This document shows, one piece after another, positions 1 through 6,009 of a stretch of 7,169 nucleotides of DNA (positions within the stretch are counted from its first letter, which is position 1; the number at the start of each line of letters is the position of its first letter). The notes below the pieces were generated by a model, which did not search any database, was not told the DNA's origin, and saw only the letters and a list, made by a program, of their open reading frames with translations. The stretch covers positions 1 to 7,169 of the forward strand of contig JAKADJ010000112.1 of NCBI GenBank assembly GCA_021820645.1, in the 5' to 3' direction. The DNA comes from Bacillota bacterium (lineage in GTDB: Bacteria > Bacillota_E > Sulfobacillia > Sulfobacillales > Sulfobacillaceae). Made by a program: the position numbers and the translations under genes.

Positions 1-294
1 GGGGGACGACACCCCGGCGTTGGCAAACATGATATCTAATCGGTTCCATCGGTCTAATACCTGTTGGACCGCATGGTCCACCTGGGACCGCACGGATACA
101 TCCAACCCTAGCAGTTCGACCTCAACGCCCCATGACTCCACCAGGCGTCGAGTCGTTTCGAGACCTTCTAAGTTGACGTCAGCTAGTGCCAACCGGGCCC
201 CTTCTTCTGCAAATCGTAGCGCTGTGCCCTGACCAATACCCGATGCAGCACCGGTAATGAAAGCCACTCGACCTGCTAAGCGTTGACTCATCAT
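1..294 (-). CDS. SDR-family NAD(P)-dependent oxidoreductase, N-terminal part (cut by left window edge)
   Basis: The first 98 codons of a short-chain dehydrogenase/reductase, running off the left edge without a stop. The classical Rossmann signatures are visible. The glycine-rich cofactor loop TGAASGIG lies at about residues 14-21, an acidic residue ends strand beta-2 (LALADVN, about 36-42), and the NAG motif (FANAGVSS) is near residue 92. In this family an Asp at the end of beta-2 usually favours NAD(H) over NADP(H). The catalytic Ser-Tyr-Lys region is outside the window, so the substrate cannot be guessed. Two adjacent ATGs (294 and 291) are possible starts. The upstream purine stretch GGGGAGAGG ends 8 bases before the ATG at 294, which slightly favours that one. 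The gene is divergent from the solute-binding protein gene at 490, with 195 bases between them. The family assignment is firm; the exact role is unknown. Confidence 0.9.
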   Translation of the reverse strand, partial: MMSQRLAGRVAFITGAASGIGQGTALRFAEEGARLALADVNLEGLETTRRLVESWGVEVELLGLDVSVRSQVDHAVQQVLDRWNRLDIMFANAGVSSP

Positions 295-339
295 GACCTC
301 ATCCTCTCCCCTGGTCTTCTACCTATTTCGCCATCCTCG

Positions 340-367
340 ACTCTATTCCCTGTGTCGTGTCCGCCAA
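340..367 (-). promoter_or_regulatory. Candidate sigma-70-type promoter for the SDR gene
   Basis: On the minus strand TTGGCG (362-367, four of six matches to TTGACA) and TAGAGT (340-345, four of six matches to TATAAT) are separated by 16 bases, and lie about 45 bases upstream of the SDR start. The spacing is acceptable but both boxes are imperfect, so this is only a candidate. Confidence 0.25.
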
Positions 368-472
368 GTTTTCCTTACGCCCGGCCCATCTCATCTCCTG
401 CCCAAGTCCTGCAGGAATTCCGCTACCCCTGGCGAATAGCATTAGTTATCCTCATCAGCGAATAATCGAATT

Positions 473-479
473 AAAGGAG
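473..479 (+). promoter_or_regulatory. Ribosome binding site of the solute-binding protein gene
   Basis: AAAGGAG, a near-perfect Shine-Dalgarno sequence, ends 10 bases before the ATG at 490. It supports that start, from which a complete lipoprotein signal peptide is read. Confidence 0.75.
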
Positions 480-489
480 TGCATCCTGG

Positions 490-2208
490 ATGGCGCGACA
501 AAGACTACTCACGGTCCCTTTATTATCCGCGACGTTACTAGCTCTGACCGGCTGCGGAATCTCTCATGCCGGCGCCGGAACCAGCGCTCCCCATACGGGT
601 GGCACCATTGTGATTGCCATGCCGCCGCAGCTTTCCCCCAACGGATTTTTCCCAGTCATGTCTACCACCACCTATTCCAACATCGATAATCAGATGCAGG
701 CGTTGATGTATAAGCCCCTTTTATTCATCACCCCTTCGGACGGTATCGATTATCATCGCTCGATTGCCTCAGATGTAACTTGGAATAAGGCCGGCACGGT
801 CTACACCATTACCCTAGGCCACCGCTATCGCTGGTCCAATGGGACCCCCATTACCGCACAGGATATTGTGTTTGACTGGTCGATTATGAAAGCCGCTAGC
901 CAATCGCAAGCCCCATGGCTCTTTGGGGGGGCCGGTTTTGGCGGCATCCCCACCCGGTGGTCCAGTGTTGTCGCCAAAAACGCCAACACGGTGGTGGTGA
1001 CGTTAACTCAGCCCTCTAACCAGCAATGGTTCATTCGCAACGGCATTGGGCAAATTGTGCCGTTCCCAAAGTCGGCATGGGATAAGTATCCAAGCAACAT
1101 GACCAAAGAACTCACCTGGATTAATTCCCTGCAAAATTCGCCGACCGCCGTCCCCTATCATGTGGTCGATGGGCCCTACAAATTTTCTGGCATGGCCCCC
1201 AACCAATACTGGGCATTTACGCCCAACCCGAGCTATGGCGGGAGGAAGTCCTATGCCTCCAAAGTGCTCTTTCAATACATTACTTCAGACTCGGGCGAGT
1301 TCGTGGCGCTAAAGACGGGAACCATTAATTTCGGCTACTTACCTTTTTCTCTCTGGAATTCGCGGGCAAGTCTTACCAACGACACCATTCAGTCCTTTTT
1401 CCTCTTCGGATTCAATTACATGAACGTCAACATGGACACCAAGGCCGGATTTATCCCGAGTCAATTTGCCCATCTGTACGTACGCCAAGCCTTAGCCATG
1501 GGAATTAATCAGCCCGCCATTAGCCAGTCACTCTACCATAACCAAGCGATCCCAGAGTTCGGTCCACTGCCGCCCAAGCCGCCGACAGTCTTTGACGATG
1601 CATCCCTTAAAAATCCCAACCCGTTTAGCCCAGCCAAAGGCAAAGCGCTTTTGGAAGCCCACGGGTGGACCCTTAAAAACGGCGTGCTCACGAAAAATGG
1701 CCACCCCTTCCAGTTCACCCTAACCTACGCAGTAGGAAGTACCGCCGCCACCAATTCTCTCGAACTTATCGCGCACAATTGGTCGCAAGAAGGGATCCGA
1801 GTACGACTCGAACCACAACCCGCTAACACGGTCTTTAGCACCATGGTGGGAAGCAACCAAAGCCAGTGGGCCATGACCTATTTCCCCGGTGGCTGGACCT
1901 ACGAGCCTGATTATTATCCCACCGGCGGCGGTCTCTTTTCCGCCACCGCTGGGGGCAACTATTCCCATTACAGCAGCACCACGATGAATAAATTGGTCCA
2001 ACTGACCTACCAGCCAGTGTCGACTCAAAGCCAAGCACTGTCCCGGCTTAGTCAGTACCAAGCCTGGGCGGTCCACGATCTCCCCGTCATGTGGATGCCG
2101 TATTTCCCAACGCTAATCGTGCAATCCAAGCACCTACATGGGGTTAAGGCCTCTCTCAATCCCGTGACCAACGTATACTATCCTAATTACTGGTGGATCA
2201 CGAAGTAA
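490..2208 (+). CDS. ABC transporter substrate-binding lipoprotein, family 5 (peptide/oligopeptide/nickel type)
   Basis: A complete 572-residue extracytoplasmic solute receptor of the SBP_bac_5 (DppA/OppA-like) family. Residues 1-21 form a lipoprotein signal peptide: basic start (MARQR), hydrophobic core, and lipobox LTGC with the lipidated Cys at 22. The mature protein should therefore be anchored outside the membrane. Family landmarks are YRWSNGTPITAQDIVFDW at 113-130, GPYKFSG at 228-234, VRQALAMGINQPAI at about 331-344, and DLPVMWMPYF at 530-539. The length is normal and the frame intact. Family members bind short peptides, but also nickel, sugars, bile acids and other ligands, so the ligand cannot be called. 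No permease or ATPase genes are adjacent: the gene ends in a terminator, a minus-strand gene lies beyond it, and a divergent SDR gene lies upstream. It is thus an orphan receptor here, presumably served by membrane components encoded elsewhere. Confidence 0.93.
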   Translation: MARQRLLTVPLLSATLLALTGCGISHAGAGTSAPHTGGTIVIAMPPQLSPNGFFPVMSTTTYSNIDNQMQALMYKPLLFITPSDGIDYHRSIASDVTWNKAGTVYTITLGHRYRWSNGTPITAQDIVFDWSIMKAASQSQAPWLFGGAGFGGIPTRWSSVVAKNANTVVVTLTQPSNQQWFIRNGIGQIVPFPKSAWDKYPSNMTKELTWINSLQNSPTAVPYHVVDGPYKFSGMAPNQYWAFTPNPSYGGRKSYASKVLFQYITSDSGEFVALKTGTINFGYLPFSLWNSRASLTNDTIQSFFLFGFNYMNVNMDTKAGFIPSQFAHLYVRQALAMGINQPAISQSLYHNQAIPEFGPLPPKPPTVFDDASLKNPNPFSPAKGKALLEAHGWTLKNGVLTKNGHPFQFTLTYAVGSTAATNSLELIAHNWSQEGIRVRLEPQPANTVFSTMVGSNQSQWAMTYFPGGWTYEPDYYPTGGGLFSATAGGNYSHYSSTTMNKLVQLTYQPVSTQSQALSRLSQYQAWAVHDLPVMWMPYFPTLIVQSKHLHGVKASLNPVTNVYYPNYWWITK

Positions 2209-2246
2209 TAAAAAGGGGACCGGAGATCCCGGCCCCCTTTTTATTA
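2206..2246 (+). terminator. Rho-independent terminator after the solute-binding protein gene
   Basis: Left arm 2206-2223 and right arm 2229-2246 form an 18-base-pair stem with a single mismatch (A2219 against C2233) around the 5-base loop AGATC. The GC-rich upper stem (GGGG-CCGG) is flanked by A5 on the left and T5 on the right, so it has terminator form in both directions. The outermost stem bases include the TAA stop codon at 2206-2208, so the hairpin starts inside the coding end. Confidence 0.9.
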
Positions 2247-2691
2247 GGCCTACGACGAGAGTATAGGCCCTGAACTTCAAGGAGTTTTTACTACTGGCAA
2301 CGAAACCCGGCGCCTTTTCATAGCGGTAATCGGCTTTTCCAGGGCACGAAAATTAGAATTAACGAGCCCAAATCATCACGATTGCGATTGCCTGCGAGGG
2401 CTTTCGGCCCCCTCTTCGTTAGGAATCCCGTGAGCAGCCCGATGATGTTTTGGACCGCATGGCCTTCCGGGTGACATCTTTCCTCCGACGACAACCGTTA
2501 CCAAACGGATCCCCATTCTCGTTCGTTTTTTCTTGGCGAGCACTGCCATCCTATACCCCCCCTCTTGAAACGGTTGTTTGGCGATGAACACCATAACCCT
2601 CCCGATCGGGCTCTACCTGCCCACTTCACACTCAGGGCGAAAGCCTTGCCTGATAGACTTACCATTCGGCCGCTCGATCCTTACGCAACAA
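2247..2691. other. Convergent intergenic region without a secure gene
   Basis: About 445 bases between the terminator of the plus-strand solute-binding protein gene and the end of the minus-strand dehydratase gene. I see no RNA gene, insertion-sequence ends or long repeats. It contains one weak small-ORF candidate on the minus strand (2376-2549), the short palindromes TAGGCCTA (about 2245-2252) and CCCGATCGGG (about 2602-2611), a run of seven C bases at 2556-2562, and a T6 tract near 2525-2531 not preceded by a good hairpin. No clear rho-independent terminator is visible for the dehydratase gene that ends at 2692. Confidence 0.6.
2376..2549 (-). CDS. Doubtful small ORF, 57 residues, basic
   Basis: An open frame of 57 codons from ATG at 2549 (protein begins MAVLAKKKRTRMG). 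It lies behind the purine stretch AGAGGGGGGG, which ends 6 bases before the ATG and could act as a Shine-Dalgarno sequence. The protein is rich in Lys/Arg, has a short hydrophobic patch (LVTVVVGG), and ends in a Ser/Arg/Gln-rich tail. I do not recognise any family. The same frame opens further upstream, to 2594, without a good ribosome site. It lies downstream of, and on the same strand as, the dehydratase gene, 142 bases past its stop. Composition looks like translated intergenic DNA, so a chance ORF is the likelier explanation. Confidence 0.15.
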   Translation of the reverse strand: MAVLAKKKRTRMGIRLVTVVVGGKMSPGRPCGPKHHRAAHGIPNEEGAESPRRQSQS

Positions 2692-4158
2692 CTACCAAAC
2701 CTCTGGTGCCGTATCGTTGTCAAACGCCGTGCCATGGATGACGGTATCAGCAAGTTGCCGTTTGGCTTGCCAGTCGATAGTCCGCTGTATGACCACCTTT
2801 TGTGCCTGCGGCGAACCGGCCCCATGCATACATTCGATAATAGGTGTGGCTCCGGTCATGTTTTCGATGAGACGTCCAATCCGCATTCGTTCCACGGGAT
2901 CCACTCCAGGCTTTGTTTGGTAGTATTTTTTCACAAAGTCTCCGACTCGCGGGTTATTCAGTTCTTGTTCTCCGGGCAAGGTGGCGGGAAATCCGCCGGC
3001 AATATCTTGAGCCAATCGAGTGACTTCGGGATAATACCGCGCGGTGTTTAGTTTCGCGCTATTTGCAAGGAGAGGATCCACATAGGCCACCCCTGGATCC
3101 AACGTGGATGAGTGAAACGAACAAGCAAGTGCCCCGCTATACATGGTCTCCACCAAGTGAGCCATTTCGCCTAACTTGTCTTTCACGTGAGAGGCTTTTA
3201 AGGTGCCCTGCATATCTGCCAGAGTGGCCGTTGCCCCTATCAGGACGTCGAGATTCCCCGATTTACATGCGCCGTAGTTTTGGCGATGGTATGAGGCAAA
3301 GCGATCCACCAAAATTCCTGTGTACTCCGTTTCACCGCAAAGAAAGACGCGATCCCACGGGACGAACACATTGTCGAAAATAATCATGGCCTCGCCACCG
3401 ACGCTACCATAACGAGGATTCCCTTGGTCGAGCCTCCCTTCCCATTTCCGGCTATCATTGACCTGGCGACCAAAAACAAAAATCACACCGGGGGCGTCAG
3501 CCGGCGTTGCAAAGGAGACCGCGTAATCCCGATCGGCTTCGGTCATAGATTGGCCGGGCATCACTAATATTTGGTGAGAATTGGTTGCCCCCGTCTGATG
3601 CAATTTGGCACCGCGCACCACGATGCCATCCGGCCGCTTCTCCACGATCCGAACAAAGAGGTCGGGATCGTGCTGTTCCGACGGACGCTTGGATCGATCG
3701 CCCTTGGGATCCGTCATGGCCCCATCCGTCATGAGGTCTTCTTGCTGCGTGGCGACTAGAAATCGTCGAAACTTCTCATGGTACGATGTATGAAGATCCC
3801 GGTCCATGTCATACGTCACGGTGTAAAGAGTAATCAATGCATCCATTCCGACGCAGCGCTGAAAACAGGTTCCGGTGATCTGGCCCGCAATTCTCAGCAT
3901 CTTCACCTTATTTACCAGATCTTCCTGGGTATGCGGAATGTGAGTCCAACGGTTGATGCGCTCCCCGGTCAAGTGCGATATGGCCGTCGCAATCGGTTGA
4001 TGTTCAGGCATATGCGCGATCTGATAGGTGGCCGAAGCAGAATTGATGTGGGGTCTAAAAGCAGGGTGATCGACAAGATTCCTCACCCGTTCTCCCATAA
4101 AGTAGATTTCGGTACGAAGATGACGAAGGCTCTCGATATACTCGTCAGCAGTCTTCAT
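2692..4158 (-). CDS. abfD: 4-hydroxybutyryl-CoA dehydratase / vinylacetyl-CoA delta-isomerase family flavoprotein
   Basis: A complete 488-residue cytoplasmic enzyme of the HpaB/AbfD flavoprotein fold. AbfD-type enzymes use FAD and a [4Fe-4S] cluster to dehydrate 4-hydroxybutyryl-CoA to crotonyl-CoA by a ketyl-radical route, and isomerise vinylacetyl-CoA. Against the Clostridium aminobutyricum enzyme as I recall it, the four cluster ligands C99, C103, H292 and C299 correspond to C98 and C102 (CFQRC), H291 and C298 (YHRQNYGACK). Other matching blocks are DGAMTDPKGDR (145-155), IVEKRPDGIVVRGAKLHQTG (171-190), GGEAMIIFDNVFVPWDR (254-270) and IECMHGAGSPQAQ (441-453, with the likely catalytic E442). 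The family length is about 490. The start is fixed by AGGAGGGG 6 bases before the ATG. The gene follows the permease on the same strand after a 93-base gap holding a hairpin. Plain HpaB-type hydroxylases lack the cluster ligands. The family is sure; 4-hydroxybutyryl-CoA as substrate is very likely. Confidence 0.93.
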   Translation of the reverse strand: MKTADEYIESLRHLRTEIYFMGERVRNLVDHPAFRPHINSASATYQIAHMPEHQPIATAISHLTGERINRWTHIPHTQEDLVNKVKMLRIAGQITGTCFQRCVGMDALITLYTVTYDMDRDLHTSYHEKFRRFLVATQQEDLMTDGAMTDPKGDRSKRPSEQHDPDLFVRIVEKRPDGIVVRGAKLHQTGATNSHQILVMPGQSMTEADRDYAVSFATPADAPGVIFVFGRQVNDSRKWEGRLDQGNPRYGSVGGEAMIIFDNVFVPWDRVFLCGETEYTGILVDRFASYHRQNYGACKSGNLDVLIGATATLADMQGTLKASHVKDKLGEMAHLVETMYSGALACSFHSSTLDPGVAYVDPLLANSAKLNTARYYPEVTRLAQDIAGGFPATLPGEQELNNPRVGDFVKKYYQTKPGVDPVERMRIGRLIENMTGATPIIECMHGAGSPQAQKVVIQRTIDWQAKRQLADTVIHGTAFDNDTAPEVW

Positions 4159-4164
4159 TGTTTG

Positions 4165-4177
4165 CCCCTCCTACCTC
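4165..4177 (-). promoter_or_regulatory. Ribosome binding site of the dehydratase gene
   Basis: On the minus strand GAGGTAGGAGGGG ends 6 bases before the ATG at 4158. Its core GAGGTAGGAGG (4167-4177) is identical to the site in front of the permease gene (5819-5829), and the bases that follow (CAAA) are also shared. Confidence 0.85.
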
Positions 4178-4182
4178 AAATG

Positions 4183-4213
4183 CCAGGTGGGGGTTCTGAC
4201 CTCCCCCACCTGG
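4183..4213 (-). promoter_or_regulatory. Strong intercistronic hairpin between the permease and dehydratase genes
   Basis: CCAGGTGGGGG (4183-4193) and CCCCCACCTGG (4203-4213) form a perfect 11-base-pair stem with a 9-base loop. In the direction of transcription the stem is followed by CATTTGAGG rather than a T-run, so it does not look like an intrinsic terminator. It sits just upstream of the dehydratase ribosome site and could protect or process the mRNA or set the ratio of the two products. It might also be a weak or factor-dependent attenuator. Confidence 0.7.
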
Positions 4214-4251
4214 TTCCCAATTTCAAACAGCGTCGAACAGATAGTCGGTCC

Positions 4252-5811
4252 TCATTGTGCCTGACTCAGTGTGCTACTTTGATGTGCGGCGTCCATCGAC
4301 GCACGGTCCATCCGTGAAGCCACGCCCCAGGGAAGAAAGACCAGGAGCGACACCACCACCACGATGGCGCTCCCTACATCGACGTTGACGAGTTTTAGGG
4401 CACCGACCCCACCGATATAGGTCATGACGGTTAAGAATATGATGTAGGCCATGTACCATAGGGCATTAGCGAGATGGTCTTTCACCTTATAAATGATGCC
4501 AAACACCAAGGATGCCAAAGCAATCAGCACCACGGCGTAAGGTACCGATGGCCATCCGCTCCAATACACAATCAGCGACACTGAAGCAAACGCCAACACC
4601 GCAAAGGTGGGTCCTCCGCGAATCGCCGATTTGGGCTTTCTGCCATTTTTTCTGAGCGCAAACATCACAATCGGGTTCGTTGCCAGTCCTAAATAACCGG
4701 CCACCACGGCATCGCTAATGAGACTATAGATCGTGGGAAAAGGTGCGGACACAAATGCCAGAACAGCCCCAATGATGGCTAACGCACCCAGCGACCAAGC
4801 CGGAATCGCATAGTCCTCGGAGATTTGGAGAAGTTTAGAGGTTACGAATCCACTCCGGGATATCGCTAACAACACGCGACTCCCCGCACCTTGATAAATG
4901 TAGCCCGTCACGAATGGCCCGATAATCGCGATGATGATGGTGACCGGGATTACCCAGCCCAGATGGGAGTCTCCAGCCACGGTTAGAAATGGGTTCCCGG
5001 GAAGGGATGAAATCGAGGCCCATGCGCCCGGATGCAACTTCATCAGGGACCAGTTCAAAGACACCACGAACCCAATGGCGAACAGCAGGTAAATCGCTGT
5101 TTGACCCACCAAGATCCAAACGAATGCACGACGGACCGATGTCGGATCGGCTAACTCTTCCGAGTAATCCGCGACTACCCGGATTCCACCATACGCAAAC
5201 ATCCCTAAGGGCACCGCTAGAAAGATGCCATTTAAGCCGAAGGGAGCAATACCGCCGTAGTGTAGGAAGTTTCCAAAGTGTGCCACGGCAATGAATCCCA
5301 CGGCCGCCAGGACGTAAAGGACTAGTTTGACCCACCCGAATGCGTTGGTGGTTTGCGAAAACTTCTTAATCCCGTAGTAGTTAAAGGGCACAAACGATAG
5401 CAGAAAGATCGCGCCTAAAATACCGCCCAGCAATGTGGGTGCGCCCGACGTGGCAATGAGATGAGGCCAGAAGTAGTTAATGCCCTCGACCACCGCTAAC
5501 GCTTCAATCGGAGGAATGAACAGGTACCAAAAGAAATCGGACATGCTGTTGATCAAGTTGGTGATGCGTCCGTGCGTGTAAATGCTATAACGAGTCGGCC
5601 CTCCGGCTTCTGGGTAGACTTGAGCCAACTCAATATAGGTCATCATCACGAAACCGTACATAATTCCGCCAATCAGCCATCCAATGACGACCCCGGGGCC
5701 GGCCGATGCGGCCATGCCTGCCGTGCTAAAAAGCACCCCGGTTCCCACGGATCCCACGATACCAATCATTATTTGGTCCCGAGTCGTCAGTCCACGCCTT
5801 AAGCCTTTCAT
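4252..5811 (-). CDS. APC-superfamily amino-acid permease
   Basis: A complete 519-residue integral membrane transporter with about 12 hydrophobic segments, the usual size for the amino acid-polyamine-organocation family. Family landmarks are the TM1 unwound region GIVGSVGTGVLFST (17-30), which contacts substrate in this fold, and GPGVVIGW in TM2 (38-45). The cytoplasmic loop EELADPTSVRRAF (218-230) corresponds to the family's EE-x-x-x-P-x-x-x-x-R-A stretch, and GAGSRVLLAISRSG (308-321) lies in the second half. Such proteins usually import amino acids by proton or sodium symport, or exchange. The ATG at 5811 is preferred because AGGAGG lies 7 bases upstream; the frame stays open to a TTG at 5886 but that has no suitable ribosome site. 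The gene is 198 bases downstream of the oxidoreductase beta gene and 93 upstream of the dehydratase gene. Import of GABA or a related precursor of 4-hydroxybutyrate would fit the context but is inference. Confidence 0.92.
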   Translation of the reverse strand: MKGLRRGLTTRDQIMIGIVGSVGTGVLFSTAGMAASAGPGVVIGWLIGGIMYGFVMMTYIELAQVYPEAGGPTRYSIYTHGRITNLINSMSDFFWYLFIPPIEALAVVEGINYFWPHLIATSGAPTLLGGILGAIFLLSFVPFNYYGIKKFSQTTNAFGWVKLVLYVLAAVGFIAVAHFGNFLHYGGIAPFGLNGIFLAVPLGMFAYGGIRVVADYSEELADPTSVRRAFVWILVGQTAIYLLFAIGFVVSLNWSLMKLHPGAWASISSLPGNPFLTVAGDSHLGWVIPVTIIIAIIGPFVTGYIYQGAGSRVLLAISRSGFVTSKLLQISEDYAIPAWSLGALAIIGAVLAFVSAPFPTIYSLISDAVVAGYLGLATNPIVMFALRKNGRKPKSAIRGGPTFAVLAFASVSLIVYWSGWPSVPYAVVLIALASLVFGIIYKVKDHLANALWYMAYIIFLTVMTYIGGVGALKLVNVDVGSAIVVVVSLLVFLPWGVASRMDRASMDAAHQSSTLSQAQ

Positions 5812-5818
5812 ATTTGTT

Positions 5819-5829
5819 CCTCCTACCTC
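5819..5829 (-). promoter_or_regulatory. Ribosome binding site of the permease gene
   Basis: On the minus strand GAGGTAGGAGG ends 7 bases before the ATG at 5811. This decides the start against the longer reading from TTG at 5886. The same 11 bases occur in front of the dehydratase gene. Confidence 0.85.
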
Positions 5830-5958
5830 GTAGTGTGGTGAAACCCTCCTTTGATCTCTCCAACAAGCCGCAGGCTGGGGTGACAAACACTGTAGTCCTC
5901 AGCCCCTAAGGATTTTTCGTATGCAGAACGTAATGTCGTGCAGTGCTTAGCCCGATGT

Positions 5959-5982
5959 TCGAATCACGCTGTCTCGAATCAC
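5959..5982. repeat. Short direct repeat TCGAATCAC x2
   Basis: TCGAATCAC occurs at 5959-5967 and 5974-5982, start-to-start distance 15 bases, in the leader between the oxidoreductase beta and permease genes. The first copy is preceded by T, giving the palindromic core TTCGAA. A tandem regulator site is possible; no known operator is recognised. Confidence 0.4.
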
Positions 5983-6009
5983 CCCCCTTCCCTGATAACC
6001 CTGCCACAT

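Larger units (their letters stand above)
295..489. promoter_or_regulatory. Divergent intergenic region between the SDR and solute-binding protein genes
   Basis: These 195 bases must hold the start signals for both divergent genes. On the plus strand the region is pyrimidine-rich up to about 410. It contains the 10-base palindrome TCCTGCAGGA at 407-416, overlapped by GGAATTCC at 414-421, which could be an operator but is short enough to be chance. A weak minus-strand promoter candidate is listed separately. No convincing sigma-70-type pair was seen for the plus-strand gene; an AT-rich stretch just before its ribosome binding site (about 451-475) is the most likely -10 area. Confidence 0.4.
5812..6009 (-). 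promoter_or_regulatory. Leader region upstream of the permease gene
   Basis: A 198-base gap between the oxidoreductase beta stop and the permease start, long enough for a separate promoter and regulatory leader. It contains the direct repeat TCGAATCAC (5959-5967 and 5974-5982, plus-strand reading), a small hairpin at 5897-5911, an upstream AAAGGAGGG not followed by a start codon (5844-5852), and the true ribosome site at 5819-5829. A TTGTCA box at 5881-5886 (minus) matches a -35 element in five of six positions, but I found no acceptable -10 partner. No recognised riboswitch. Confidence 0.45.

Noticed and set aside
64..2462. 13-base match TTGGACCGCATGG at 64-76 and 2450-2462
   Set aside because: One exact 13-base match between two places is expected by chance in a window of this size, and neither copy is extended or flanked by repeat structure.
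2692..4158. Annotation as 4-hydroxyphenylacetate 3-monooxygenase (HpaB)
   Set aside because: The protein keeps the four iron-sulfur ligands and the MHGAGSPQAQ region typical of 4-hydroxybutyryl-CoA dehydratases, which true hydroxylases lack.
2578..5335. Long open frames opposite or overlapping the dehydratase and permease genes (for example 2578-3051 plus, 3778-4317 plus, 4835-5335 minus)
   Set aside because: They lie within strongly supported genes in other frames, show no recognisable family and have low-complexity, Arg/Pro/Ser-rich composition typical of shadow frames.
5812..5886. Longer permease start at TTG 5886, adding 25 residues
   Set aside because: The extension is hydrophilic, has no suitable ribosome site, and covers the excellent ribosome site used by the ATG at 5811.
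5897..5917. Hairpin followed by ATTTTT on the plus strand, as a terminator
   Set aside because: The stem is only six pairs with a mismatch on the plus strand and there is no plus-strand gene upstream for it to terminate.
5955..5985. GTTCGAATC stretch resembling a tRNA T-arm (possible tRNA or attachment-site remnant)
   Set aside because: The flanking bases do not pair to form a T-stem and no acceptor, anticodon or D-arm is present nearby.
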